Assembly (NCBI GenBank): GCA_026393755.1 | Contig: JAPKZO010000028.1 | Span: 248,001-312,000 of the forward strand | Length of the DNA stretch: 64,000 bases | Source of the DNA: Acidobacteriota bacterium | GTDB lineage: Bacteria > Acidobacteriota > Vicinamibacteria > Vicinamibacterales > JAKQTR01 | Direction of reading: 5' to 3' | Shown here: piece by piece, positions 1 to 8,354 of the stretch | Layout: each line of letters starts with the position of its first letter | Position numbering within the stretch: the stretch's first letter is position 1 | Program-made: the position numbers and the translations under genes | The notes under the pieces: generated by a model | Seen by the model: only the letters and a program-made list of their open reading frames with translations | What the model was told of the DNA's origin: nothing | The model's database searches: none

Positions 1-388
1 CCGCTGAAGATAGAGCCGCGCAATGTGAGCACTCCAATCGGCAGGCATAAATTCGCCGAGCGCTCGCGATCGGAAACCGCCGAACTAACTATGAATTATT
101 GCTAGATACGTGCCACCTGGATAGGACCTGTCGTAGCAACGTCTATTGAATGCAGAAATTCAACGAAATACTCCACTATTTGGCTTTTTTGGCTGCACTG
201 GGTTCGTGCACGGCGGCAGGCCAGCCAAGACAAAGTCGCTTGTGGCGGGGACTTTTGTTCCCTTGGTCGCAGAATCCTGTATTTCCCGACTTCCTTCTCA
301 CGACGGTCCGGTATGCGCCGGCCATTTCCGGAAAGTGACAGCGTGGCGCGTCTGGCGCCGCCAGTGGAGCACCGACGCCGACGGTTGG
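1..388. other. Intergenic / no supported gene
   Basis: I see no convincing gene here. The open frames on both strands are short and lack family features. The segment lies downstream of the minus-strand PEP-CTERM gene ending at 389. No clear rho-independent terminator was found. Confidence 0.5.
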
Positions 389-1114
389 CTACCGAGGGCG
401 ACGACGGACGATTCTTGCGAGCCCGACCAGGCCCGTGCCCAGGAGGACCATCGACGCGGGCTCAGGGGCGGGGGTGCAATCTCCCGCCGCAGAACAACCG
501 GGGCCGTCCCACACCATACCCGTATTGGCGCCGGTATAGAAACCGTTGGTGATGTCTGCCGCAAAGTGATGCCCGGCGGCATTGGGAATGAACCAATCGG
601 GCGTTATGCCAGACGAACCGATTCTAAACTCGAGCGGACCTGGGTTTGGGTGAGAAGCACCTTTACCGCAATAAGCGGTGCTCTCAGCATATTTCCCACT
701 ACACAGATACGAGAAGCCGAATTGTCCGGCGTCGCTGGTGGGAGCGTCCCCACCGAGGCGCCAAATCCAAGCCACGTCCGGCGAACCGCCAGCAACGCCC
801 AGGCCATCTTGAATCAAAGTAACATTTGACGGAGTAAGCGTCGTCACGCCAGAAAGGTTCCACGCGAAGTCGGGGTGGTTATTGGTCTCGCTGCCTGTCG
901 TAACGAAGCCGATGCCTGCATTCAACGTGACCAGCACATCTACCACGTTCGCCGACCCGTCCGAGCTGGATGCAAACTGCGTGAGTACGACTGTGCCGAA
1001 TGGCCCGGTGCCACAGCAAGCACTCTGATTGAGCGTGAAAGTCGACGCACTCGCGGTTCCGGCCCACGCCATTACGACGATCGCCACTCCTGCCGCTACG
1101 AGATTCTTCAACAT
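389..1114 (-). CDS. PEP-CTERM sorting domain protein 1
   Basis: Predicted secreted substrate of the exosortase encoded nearby. The 241-residue protein begins with a short positive stretch and hydrophobic signal peptide (residues 1-23, cleavage after a TASA motif). It ends in a PEP-CTERM tripartite tail: Pro-Glu-Pro at about residue 217, a hydrophobic helix beginning SMVLLGTGL, and a final Arg-rich cluster. The middle is a low-complexity beta-rich region with several Cys residues and no recognised catalytic domain. PEP-CTERM proteins are exported by Sec, held in the inner membrane by the tail, cleaved by exosortase and released to the exopolymer matrix (family knowledge). A GG-N10-GC sigma-54 promoter lies about 60 bp upstream, suggesting activator-controlled expression. 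Confidence 0.9.
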   Translation of the reverse strand: MLKNLVAAGVAIVVMAWAGTASASTFTLNQSACCGTGPFGTVVLTQFASSSDGSANVVDVLVTLNAGIGFVTTGSETNNHPDFAWNLSGVTTLTPSNVTLIQDGLGVAGGSPDVAWIWRLGGDAPTSDAGQFGFSYLCSGKYAESTAYCGKGASHPNPGPLEFRIGSSGITPDWFIPNAAGHHFAADITNGFYTGANTGMVWDGPGCSAAGDCTPAPEPASMVLLGTGLVGLARIVRRRPR

Positions 1115-1176
1115 TATCGCTTTCCAACCGGCACCGAGTTAAGTCAAGGACAGTACAGCTAGTTTGCTCTATTCCA

Positions 1177-1192
1177 TGCAAATGTGAAGCCA
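1177..1192 (-). promoter_or_regulatory. sigma-54 (-24/-12) promoter of PEP-CTERM gene 1
   Basis: On the minus strand the sequence is TGGCTTCACATTTGCA. The GG and GC dinucleotides are separated by exactly 10 bases, matching the RpoN consensus TGGCACG-N4-TTGCW apart from the middle. The predicted start of transcription is about 50 nt before the ATG at 1114. A similar element precedes the next PEP-CTERM gene, with 33 of 44 bases shared around it. Confidence 0.75.
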
Positions 1193-1275
1193 GATCGAGG
1201 CTGGCCGACATTCGGGCGTGAAATCAGCGTTTGTTGGCCAATAGCAACCGCTTTGTGAGATGAGACTGACAGGCG

Positions 1276-1297
1276 CAAAAAGACTTAGTCTTCTTTG
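1276..1297. promoter_or_regulatory. Candidate activator-binding dyad upstream of sigma-54 promoter
   Basis: An inverted repeat CAAAAAGACT / AGTCTTCTTTG (one bulged base) sits about 90 bp upstream of the -24 element, a usual distance for an enhancer bound by an NtrC-type activator. The core TAGTCTTCT recurs upstream of the neighbouring PEP-CTERM gene at about 2711. The regulatory role is inferred. Confidence 0.4.
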
Positions 1298-1385
1298 TGA
1301 GCACAAACAGTCTGCCCCGGCGGATCCGTTCTGACTCTTAAGGACTTGCACCTCCAAGTGAACGACCGCGCACGGCGTACAACAA

Positions 1386-1417
1386 GAAGGGCCGCTCGGT
1401 TACCCGGGCGGCCCTTC
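1386..1417 (-). terminator. Rho-independent terminator after PEP-CTERM gene 2
   Basis: A perfect 10-bp inverted repeat (GAAGGGCCGC / GCGGCCCTTC) with an 11-13 base loop lies 45 bp beyond the stop at 1462. On the minus strand it is followed by a modest T-rich run (TTGTTG). Confidence 0.65.
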
Positions 1418-1461
1418 GATCTGTCTCGGTGTTGCGGCGGCGCATGCCGCCCACTCCATTC

Positions 1462-2358
1462 CTACTTCTTCCGCTTCCGCGCCGCACGCGCGAGGCCGAC
1501 CAGGCCAGTGCCGAGCAGCAGAATGGTGGCCGGCTCGGGAACCTCTGGGGGAAGGGGGTCGCCAATCACTTGAATCCACTCATCGGGGCCGTCGTTGTTC
1601 GCGTAGATGCCGCCGGTAATGCCCATGGCGTTGTAAAGATACAGGTAATCGCCATAACTGGTTGGGATCGGTACGTAGAACGCATAGTCACCCGACCCGC
1701 TCCCGTTGTCCCATTTATAGTTCAGCAATAGCGAGTTCGATCCGAGACTCCAGAACTGGTTGCCCAATCCCGCCGCGGTGTCACTTGACTGTGGGTACTG
1801 AGGCACCCCGTTGACCAAGGCGACGCCGGGGTTCCTGGCGGGACTGTCAGAGGTGTAGAAGCCCAGCTGATCTAACGAAATGAGAGGAGCGCCGCCCTGC
1901 TGGTCTATGTCAATGATGAACTTCCAGTAGGCCTGTCCGGAGCCGGTATAGAGTTCGTCCAACCACTGATAATGGTACCCAGTAAGCTGTTTATCATCGG
2001 GGGCCAGTCCCCAATAGACGGAGAGCGCGGCCAACTGATCGGTCTGCACGAGGCTCGTCCAGTTGGCCGATCCATACGCGCCGTTGTAATCTACGCTGCC
2101 GAGGTTGGCCGCATCGTAGTTGTACGCCTGCGTGATGCCGCCATTTGTATCCTTGGTCGGCATGAACTTCAGGAACGGATCGATGAACCCCGTTCCAGTG
2201 GCCTGTGGATTGACCCCTTGGACGATCATCCCACCCAGGACCAAAATCTGCGCGGCGTTGGTGGAGGCAAACTTCGCCGTCAGGTCAATAGTGCCTGCCT
2301 GGGCAGTCCCCACACAGGTGACTAGCGTGACGATGGCGACAAACAGCAGCTTCTTCAT
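1462..2358 (-). CDS. PEP-CTERM sorting domain protein 2
   Basis: A 298-residue secreted exosortase substrate. Signal peptide at residues 1-22 (MKKLLFVAIV..., AxA cleavage site), then an aromatic- and Gly-rich beta-type region without a recognisable enzyme motif. The C-terminal sorting tail has PEP at about residue 274, the hydrophobic segment ATILLLGTGL and the basic end RKRKK. I chose the internal ATG at 2358 because it gives a proper signal peptide. The same frame stays open upstream to 2535 and there encodes a decayed second signal peptide. A sigma-54 promoter at 2578-2593 would give a leader of about 200 nt through that relic. A hairpin terminator follows at 1386-1417. Confidence 0.88.
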   Translation of the reverse strand: MKKLLFVAIVTLVTCVGTAQAGTIDLTAKFASTNAAQILVLGGMIVQGVNPQATGTGFIDPFLKFMPTKDTNGGITQAYNYDAANLGSVDYNGAYGSANWTSLVQTDQLAALSVYWGLAPDDKQLTGYHYQWLDELYTGSGQAYWKFIIDIDQQGGAPLISLDQLGFYTSDSPARNPGVALVNGVPQYPQSSDTAAGLGNQFWSLGSNSLLLNYKWDNGSGSGDYAFYVPIPTSYGDYLYLYNAMGITGGIYANNDGPDEWIQVIGDPLPPEVPEPATILLLGTGLVGLARAARKRKK

Positions 2359-2535
2359 CGGCCGTCTCCATCCCAAGACCCGCCAGCGTTGGACGCCGGC
2401 AACGCACCAGGCAATCACGTGTGCGGTCACGCCAACAATCGCCGATGCACTCCCCGTCTCAGCCCAGCCCATCACGACTACGGCCCTGGCGAATGTCTCT
2501 AACGGCGAATGTCTCCAGAACTTCCCCAACGGCAA
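2359..2535 (-). pseudogene. Relic of a PEP-CTERM-type signal peptide upstream of gene 2
   Basis: In frame with the downstream gene, this stretch encodes AVVVMGWAETGSASA, which resembles the signal peptide of the neighbouring PEP-CTERM gene (AIVVMAWAGTASAS). About two thirds of the bases match over some 42 positions, and the promoter regions are similar too. The simplest reading is that the promoter and signal-peptide start were duplicated and the new copy decayed ahead of an unrelated PEP-CTERM gene. An N-terminally extended functional protein is less likely, because two hydrophobic export signals would be in tandem. Confidence 0.45.
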
Positions 2536-2577
2536 CCGTGAACCACGTGGGCGATGGGGCTAGTTTGTTTACTTACT

Positions 2578-2593
2578 AGCAAATGTGGATCCA
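2578..2593 (-). promoter_or_regulatory. sigma-54 (-24/-12) promoter of PEP-CTERM gene 2
   Basis: The minus strand reads TGGATCCACATTTGCT, with GG and GC separated by exactly 10 bases as RpoN requires. Flanking bases on both sides (GCTAGTTTG downstream and CCAGATC upstream, plus-strand reading) are shared with the promoter of PEP-CTERM gene 1. Confidence 0.75.
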
Positions 2594-2684
2594 GATCAAG
2601 GGCGCGGTGGGCCTAGCCTTGAAATTAGAGTTTCTTGGCCTATTTCACTTGGTACACGGAGTGAGAGTGATACAACGAGGCGTC

Positions 2685-2710
2685 ATTTGTCGCCGCGGAC
2701 GCCGACAAAT
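2685..2710. promoter_or_regulatory. Candidate enhancer dyad upstream of PEP-CTERM gene 2
   Basis: A perfect 8-bp inverted repeat ATTTGTCG / CGACAAAT with a 10-bp GC-rich centre lies about 95 bp upstream of the sigma-54 -24 element. Position and symmetry fit a binding site for a sigma-54 activator dimer. The binding protein is unknown. Confidence 0.45.
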
Positions 2711-2830
2711 AGTCTTCTATGCGGGATCTGCAATGACTTCGGGGGCGGCCCAGCGCGTCGGCACCGATCCAGCCCAGACCCGGCCCGTTCGTGTCGGCCG
2801 CGCCGGCCCGCGAGCGATTTCGGCCGTCTG

Positions 2831-5104
2831 TTAGAGAGTCGCCAGAATCTTCCTGGCCTCCGCGGCGCCGTCGAAGTCGCGCTTCAGCGAGAGCGCCCTC
2901 TCGAGGGCCTGCTTCGCCTGGGGCCTTTCGCCGTTCTTTAGGTACGCCAGCCCGAGATGGTACTGGTATATGGCGTTACCCGGGTCCTTGGCCGCGCTTC
3001 GCTGAAACGACGCGATCGCGAGCGGGGCAAGTCCCTTCTTAAGGTAGACCCAGCCCAGCGTGTCGTCCACTTCGTGCCGGTCGGCAAGTTGGCGCTTTGC
3101 GGTCTGGGCCAACTGCAGCGCGACATCGAGATTGCCACCTCGTTCCGCGTAGAGCCAAGCGAGGTTATTGGCGGCAACCGGCGCATCGCGTCCGATTTCT
3201 ATTGTGCGCTCGTACCGCTTCTGTGCTTCGTCGAGGCGGTTCTGCGTCTGCAGCATCATGCCGACCATCGTGTTGGCGCCGACGTTGGTGGGTTCCTTGT
3301 CCGCAATCCGCTCGAACTCTCGGCGGGCGTCGTCCACGCGACCCTGGGTGTAGAAGATCTGGCCCAGCGCGGCGTAGGCACTCATGTTGTTGGGTTGGAC
3401 CTCAACCAGTCTTCGCCAGGCCTGCTCTGCCTGTTTCACATCTCCCAGCGACATGTATGCGCGCCCGGCAAACTCGAGAACCGCCGGATTCGCAGGGTCC
3501 TTGGCCAGCCGCGCGCCGATTCGGGCTAGGGCGTCGGCCGGCTTCCCGCTTGCAACGTCGAGACCCACCAGCCCCGCCAGCGCCGGGATAGAGGTGCCGT
3601 CCAGTTCCTGGGCCCGCGCAAAGGCGGCACGTGCCGTTGCATAATCCTTCTTAGCGGCAGCGACGGTCCCGGCCAGGATGTGCACGTCCGGCGAGCGGGG
3701 TGCCTGCGCGACAAGCGTCGCCGATTCCGTGGTCGCCCGGGCGATATCGCCGCGCGCGAGCAGGAGACGGACGAGTGTGAGGCGGGCGTCGAGGTTGCCC
3801 GGCTGTCTGCCGACGACTTCCTCGAGCGTCTTCTGAGCGGGCTCGAGCGCGCCTGTTCCAAATTGAATCTTGGCGATCTGGAGAGCCGCGTCCAGCGAGC
3901 TCGGTTTCAGTTTCAGCACTTCCCTGAAGGCCTTTTGCGCCTGCTCTGTGTCATTCTTCTCGAGGTACATCAGGCCGATGGCGTACTGTGCGTCTGTCAG
4001 CCTCGGATCGGCCGCCGCTGCCGCCTGTGCGCGCGCCAGGGCCTCATCGATCTTGCCATCAGTGCTGAGGAACCTTGCCTTCAGCAAGAGGACTTGCGCG
4101 TTGTTGGGCTCGGCGGCCAGCAGTTCGTCGAGCCGTTTGTGTGCCTGCTCGCGTCGTTTGTCGGTAAAATCCCATCGCGCCAGCGCGAGCGTCGCCGGCA
4201 CCTTTCCGTCCGGCTCCTTCGCCAGCGCCTCCAGCACCGGGATTGCCTCCGCGCTCCGGGTGTTGACGAAGTAGTAATCCGCGAGTTGCAGTCTGTCGGC
4301 GACGGCCTTCGTCGTTTCTGCCAGCCGGCGCAGGGGCTGTTCGGCTTCCTTCGTGCGGCCAGACTGCAGGTAGAACGCCGCGAGAGTCCGGTTGGCGTCA
4401 GCGTGCGTAGGCTGAAGCGCAAGCGCTTCCTTCAGGAGCGCTTCGCTCCTGGCGGTGTCGCCGGCGGCCCAGTAGATCTTCACCAGTCCAATCCTGGCAT
4501 CAACCGACGCTGGCTCGACGGCGATCGCGTTGCGCAGAATCGTCTCCGCCTGCGCCGGGTTCCCGCTGTCCCGCACGTAGCCGGCGAGATTCAGGTAGGT
4601 ATCCACCCGGTGCGGGTCGAGCGTGATGGCGATTTCGAGTTCCTTGATGGCCCCAGTCAGGTCCTTCTGGCCGCCCAGAGCATTGGCCAGGGCGAGTCGT
4701 GCGGTGAGGTTTTTCGGGTTCTTCCTCAGCAGCGCCTCCGCAATCCGCTTGCCGTCTTCGTGGCGGCCGGCGAGCACCAGATACTGCGCCGCTCTCAACT
4801 GGACGTCGTCTCTATCGGGAAGCAGGTCCGCGGCCCTCACGAACTCGCGGAAGGCGTTCTCGGGATCGCTCAGGCGTTCGTAGATGCCGGCCAGCTTGAA
4901 GCGTGCCTCGCCGAAGCGCGCATCCACCTTGATCGCGTTCCGGTATTCGATCACCGCCTCGCGCAGCTTGTTCTGTTGGACGTACCGATCTGCGCGCGCC
5001 AGATAGTCCCGCTTGGCCGTCTCGGGATCCTTCGAGCACGAGACAACCGGGATGAGAACAACCACGAGCGCAACGGCGCGGACGAATGGACCAGATGGCC
5101 TCAC
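2831..5104 (-). CDS. prsT: PrsT-like TPR-repeat lipoprotein of the PEP-CTERM system
   Basis: A 757-residue lipoprotein. The N-terminus has a hydrophobic signal and a lipobox ending at Cys23 (PVVSC). The rest is a continuous run of tetratricopeptide repeats, with typical A-x3-Y-x2-A and P-x-A/N patterns about every 34 residues to the C-terminus. PrsT proteins accompany exosortase/EpsH loci and are thought to scaffold polymer export or PEP-CTERM protein handling at the envelope (family association; exact role unknown). The gene starts 16 bp after the exosortase stop, so both are probably one operon. It is somewhat shorter than the roughly 900-residue family norm, so a generic TPR lipoprotein cannot be excluded. 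Confidence 0.8.
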   Translation of the reverse strand: MRPSGPFVRAVALVVVLIPVVSCSKDPETAKRDYLARADRYVQQNKLREAVIEYRNAIKVDARFGEARFKLAGIYERLSDPENAFREFVRAADLLPDRDDVQLRAAQYLVLAGRHEDGKRIAEALLRKNPKNLTARLALANALGGQKDLTGAIKELEIAITLDPHRVDTYLNLAGYVRDSGNPAQAETILRNAIAVEPASVDARIGLVKIYWAAGDTARSEALLKEALALQPTHADANRTLAAFYLQSGRTKEAEQPLRRLAETTKAVADRLQLADYYFVNTRSAEAIPVLEALAKEPDGKVPATLALARWDFTDKRREQAHKRLDELLAAEPNNAQVLLLKARFLSTDGKIDEALARAQAAAAADPRLTDAQYAIGLMYLEKNDTEQAQKAFREVLKLKPSSLDAALQIAKIQFGTGALEPAQKTLEEVVGRQPGNLDARLTLVRLLLARGDIARATTESATLVAQAPRSPDVHILAGTVAAAKKDYATARAAFARAQELDGTSIPALAGLVGLDVASGKPADALARIGARLAKDPANPAVLEFAGRAYMSLGDVKQAEQAWRRLVEVQPNNMSAYAALGQIFYTQGRVDDARREFERIADKEPTNVGANTMVGMMLQTQNRLDEAQKRYERTIEIGRDAPVAANNLAWLYAERGGNLDVALQLAQTAKRQLADRHEVDDTLGWVYLKKGLAPLAIASFQRSAAKDPGNAIYQYHLGLAYLKNGERPQAKQALERALSLKRDFDGAAEARKILATL

Positions 5105-5120
5105 GGTGCCCTTCCTTCGA

Positions 5121-6680
5121 TTACCCGCCCAGATGCTTGGTGAGAACAGGCAACAACTCGCTGACGAATTCCAACCCCGTCGCCGTCGCCGCCTGTCCGT
5201 CGGTTGTGTCTTGAGGGGAGATGGGGACGATCACCCGGACCAGGGCGGCGTCGCTCCTGTTCAATCGAATCGCGTCCACCACCGTGTAGATCTTCCCCCA
5301 GTACTCGCTCGCGATGATTCGGCCGTGGGCCTGATACCAGTAAAGCACCAGCAATCGATCGAGCCCCTTCTGAACGACGAGTTGGTTGATTTCCGCCGTC
5401 TGAGAAGCTGTGCCGTTGTCCACAGCTGGGATGGCGATGCGGCCCCGGTAGACGGGTTCCCATCCCGCGCCCGGCATGCAGTTGAGCGGCGAATGCATGG
5501 TCTGCCCCTGCCGCTGGCTCTCGTAGTACCCCACGTAGAGACTGATTCCCGGCCGGCCCGGTGCCCGGTAGCCACGATTGAGGTAGTCGTCAACGCGCAG
5601 TTGGCCGAGGACATTCCTGTCCAGCGTCTGGTCTCCGGTTCCCTCCCAGGCGCCAATCGTCTGGGGCAGCGTGACCAGGCGCTGGTGCAGCGGAATCGCT
5701 TCGGTCCGCGTTGCGGCTCCCAGCGCACCGGCACCCGCGAGAAGACACGCAGAGACCACCAGGGCTCTCGTGATGAAGCCTGCGCCCTGTTGCGCCTGCA
5801 GCGAGATGGACGCCGTCGGCCCCATGCGCGGATCCGCCGACGCCGCCGCGGCGGGAGCCGCCGGGCCCAACCATTTCGCCAGCCGCTCGACCGCCAGCAG
5901 CAGCACGCCGGCGACGACGAAGACCATCCAGCCCGAGAATGTGTGAAGAAAGCCCTCTGCTGCTGCCGCGCCGACAAAGTGGGCTGCGACGCCCGTGCCG
6001 GCCACCCTGATCCCGTTGGCGAAGATCGCGATGGGCACCGACGAGAGCGCGAGCACCCATCGCAGCCACAAGGCGGACTCCGTCAGGTACCCCCACACCA
6101 AAGCGAGCGTCAGCAGCGACATCAGCGAGCGGATGCCGCTGCACGCATCCACAACCTCGAGGCTGGTCGAGGCGAGGGTGATGACGTTGCCTTCGCGGAG
6201 CACCGGGATCTGGCACGCCGAAATGGCGAACTCTCCAAAGCGAGACGCCAGGAGCTGAAGGGGAAACGTGATCTGGTTGAAGATGATGGCGGGGATCGGA
6301 ATCGCGAGGGCCAGCAGCAGGAACGCGAACCCGAGCGCCTTGAGGTACTGCGTGCCCCGGAGGAAGAGGACCGTGCCGGCGACCGTGCCCAGCAGGGCGA
6401 CGCGCGTGAGGAACAACTCTGCGCCAATGACTCCCGCGACAAGTGTCAAGATGCTGCCAACGACCAGCAGCAAGCCGATCATCGACGGTTTGACAGGGAG
6501 ACTCGCCAGGCGCGCTCGGCTACGCCACCAGACGTAACCCGCCAGCGGGACCACCAGGAGGCCGTGCGAGTAGTTGTCGTCGTTCCACCAGTCGAGGACC
6601 AGTTTCGCGATGACGTCTCGAAACAGGAACGCGATACTCGCCACGAGCACCGCAACAACGCCTGCCCGCTTCATGGTCAT
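5121..6680 (-). CDS. xrtA: Exosortase A fused to EpsI domain
   Basis: An inner-membrane transpeptidase-like enzyme that cleaves PEP-CTERM tails. The N-terminal half (about residues 1-300) has eight or so hydrophobic helices. It carries the exosortase catalytic residues: Cys near 180 (VDACSGIRS), Arg near 225 (ANGIR) and His near 246 (FLHTFSGW). The C-terminal 200 residues form the periplasmic EpsI (DUF3485) domain, with motifs such as VDDYLNRGY and HSPLNCMPGAGW. The fused arrangement and length of about 520 residues are usual for the XrtA class. I use the ATG at 6680; an ATG at 6674 is equally possible and neither has a clear Shine-Dalgarno. It lies downstream of the terminator of PEP-CTERM gene 3, so it needs its own promoter in 6690-6790. 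Confidence 0.93.
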   Translation of the reverse strand: MTMKRAGVVAVLVASIAFLFRDVIAKLVLDWWNDDNYSHGLLVVPLAGYVWWRSRARLASLPVKPSMIGLLLVVGSILTLVAGVIGAELFLTRVALLGTVAGTVLFLRGTQYLKALGFAFLLLALAIPIPAIIFNQITFPLQLLASRFGEFAISACQIPVLREGNVITLASTSLEVVDACSGIRSLMSLLTLALVWGYLTESALWLRWVLALSSVPIAIFANGIRVAGTGVAAHFVGAAAAEGFLHTFSGWMVFVVAGVLLLAVERLAKWLGPAAPAAAASADPRMGPTASISLQAQQGAGFITRALVVSACLLAGAGALGAATRTEAIPLHQRLVTLPQTIGAWEGTGDQTLDRNVLGQLRVDDYLNRGYRAPGRPGISLYVGYYESQRQGQTMHSPLNCMPGAGWEPVYRGRIAIPAVDNGTASQTAEINQLVVQKGLDRLLVLYWYQAHGRIIASEYWGKIYTVVDAIRLNRSDAALVRVIVPISPQDTTDGQAATATGLEFVSELLPVLTKHLGG

Positions 6681-6796
6681 GGTATAGGCACAAGAGTGGA
6701 ACGAGCGCACTCGCCGCAGGCGGGTGGCCGTCTATGTCAACACTAGAGCGCATCTTACCAGACGACAGACGATTATTGTCGACCTGGGCCGGACAG

Positions 6797-6829
6797 AAAA
6801 ACCCCTGGCACCCATCGGGCGCCAGGGGT
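6797..6829 (-). terminator. Rho-independent terminator after PEP-CTERM gene 3
   Basis: A perfect 9-bp stem (ACCCCTGGC / GCCAGGGGT) is followed on the minus strand by a run of five T. It lies about 40 bp beyond the stop at 6868 and separates this gene from the exosortase operon. Confidence 0.85.
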
Positions 6830-6867
6830 GAGATTCAGCGGAGGAGAACAAGCCAAACCGTCGAGCG

Positions 6868-7524
6868 CTACTTCTTGAGGCGGCGACGGACCGCACCGGC
6901 AAGGCCGACCAGGCCCGAGCCAAACAGCAGCATCGATGCGGGCTCGGGGACCGAGGTGTTCTTGATGTCCGTGCTGATGGCAATTCCGTGCTCATCCGGG
7001 GCGGTTCCGATCCAACCTGCATGCAGTGAGAACCCGAAGAAAGCAAACGGCGTCTCCACGGGAATACCGAGGGCACGCAGCACCTCCGGGCTCTTGGTGT
7101 CAACACCGGTAGCAGAAACCAAACCTTGAGCAGTGCTCCCATGTGAGTTGATTGTCCCGGACAACAGCGTCACCAGATTGTTGGCATCGCCCACGCCGAG
7201 CGAAGGGATGTACCCCGTGATGCTGATGAAATTGGTGGCGGAGCGGGTGTCGAAGGCAAGACTCGCCCAAGTTCCAGGTATGATGTGACCGTCGCCGACC
7301 GCAGTGCCGTAGGTCAGGAAGTTACCGGGCACGACACTTCCCTGGACGTTCATTATCTGGATGGGAATCCCTGATCCCCACACATCCGCTCCGTCGCGGA
7401 AAAGGGTGCCACCGGATCCGGCGATCCCGGTGCCGAAATCGATCACGATGGGTACCGCCTGGGCCGGGGCGACGGTGATCACCATCGCGGCCGCCACGAA
7501 CAGCGCTAACAACATCTTTCGCAT
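6868..7524 (-). CDS. PEP-CTERM sorting domain protein 3
   Basis: A 218-residue exosortase substrate. It has a signal peptide (MRKMLLALFVAAAM..., cleavage after an AQA motif near residue 23), a Gly-rich beta-type domain, and a C-terminal PEP motif at about residue 193 followed by the hydrophobic segment ASMLLFGSGLVGL and basic RRRLKK. The ATG at 7524 was chosen over an upstream in-frame start because it gives a clean signal peptide and is preceded by the good ribosome-binding site AGGAGAA. Directly upstream of the exosortase operon but separated by a strong terminator. A weaker sigma-54-like sequence occurs at 7660-7675. Confidence 0.9.
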   Translation of the reverse strand: MRKMLLALFVAAAMVITVAPAQAVPIVIDFGTGIAGSGGTLFRDGADVWGSGIPIQIMNVQGSVVPGNFLTYGTAVGDGHIIPGTWASLAFDTRSATNFISITGYIPSLGVGDANNLVTLLSGTINSHGSTAQGLVSATGVDTKSPEVLRALGIPVETPFAFFGFSLHAGWIGTAPDEHGIAISTDIKNTSVPEPASMLLFGSGLVGLAGAVRRRLKK

Positions 7525-7659
7525 CTTGTGTTCTCCTCTGCAAACCGATCGGCTGAAGGTAGTAACCGTACGAGTGTCGCTCTCAATCGACACTTCTTTC
7601 TTCGTCGTAGTCCTTATCACGATCCGTGCCAGTCAACTGAGCACAGCGTTGCGTTGGGT

Positions 7660-7675
7660 GGCAAGTGCAATGTCA
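7660..7675 (-). promoter_or_regulatory. Weak sigma-54-like element upstream of PEP-CTERM gene 3
   Basis: The minus strand reads TGACATTGCACTTGCC. Spacing of the -24 and -12 elements fits, but the invariant GG is GA, so this is a doubtful promoter. The dyad GCGACA-TG-TGTCGC at 7783-7796 lies about 110 bp upstream. Confidence 0.25.
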
Positions 7676-8042
7676 GGAAATAAAGTGCTATTTTGCAATA
7701 AGTTGCACGCGCGACATTGTTGCCAGTTATGGCAAAACGAAGTTCGATGACGGTGAGGATTCGCTGATAGTCATCCCCCAGCGCGACATGTGTCGCTTTG
7801 TGGGTGTGCCTGTTGGACTTTTGCCGGTCTGTCTCGGGCAGTGATTCCCGGTCGCTGGGTGGAGTAAGCGACGGCTCGGGATGGACGGTTGGGCCCCCCG
7901 TTTGTCGGAGCGATCGGAGGCGCGATTTGAAGGGACCTGCAGTTCTTCGTGTGCGATACTCATTTCCGCCATCTGTTCGGCCGATAAGCACATCGCCGGC
8001 CGGGCGGCGTTTCCCGCCCGGCGGCTGATCCCGAGGTAGGGC

Positions 8043-8351
8043 GTGTTCCACATGGACAGAGATGCCATCAAGGCCGTGGTTCTCGAGGCACTGCGCAACG
8101 CGAACCTTTCGCGCCCGGAGGACGAGCGCCTCACCGTGTCGGACGACGCCATTGTCTTTGGACCTGGCTCGCCGCTGGATTCCCTGGGTCTGGTTGCCTT
8201 GTTGATTGACATCGAGGAGGGGCTGCGCGCCGAAGGCTCGCGAGTGAGCCTGAGCGACGAGCGTGCGATGTCGCAGTCACGAAGCCCGTTCCGGAGTGTG
8301 CCGCGGCTCGTCGAATTCATCGAGGGATTGGTGGCCTCTCCAGCCTTATAG
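8043..8351 (+). CDS. Acyl carrier protein-like
   Basis: A small acidic protein of about 100 residues with the phosphopantetheine attachment motif at SPLDSLGLV (Ser near residue 49), followed by the amphipathic helices of an ACP fold. It should hold an acyl group as a thioester for transfer to sugar or polymer. The GTG at 8043 has a correctly placed ribosome-binding site (GAGGTAGG); the ATG at 8052 is the alternative. The stop is 3 bp before the next gene, and the following two genes are acyltransferase-like, so the three form a likely acyl-modification operon. It differs from the fatty-acid ACP by its long acidic loop and C-terminal extension. Confidence 0.75.
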   Translation: MFHMDRDAIKAVVLEALRNANLSRPEDERLTVSDDAIVFGPGSPLDSLGLVALLIDIEEGLRAEGSRVSLSDERAMSQSRSPFRSVPRLVEFIEGLVASPAL

Positions 8352-8354
8352 CCA

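Noticed and set aside
3680-5143. Long plus-strand open frame opposite prsT
   Set aside because: Its translation is Arg/Gln-rich without family features and mirrors the GC-rich antisense of the TPR repeats.
5013-6746. Long plus-strand frame opposite the exosortase gene
   Set aside because: Antisense shadow of a coding gene whose catalytic residues are complete; composition is Arg/Asp/Gln-rich with no signal.
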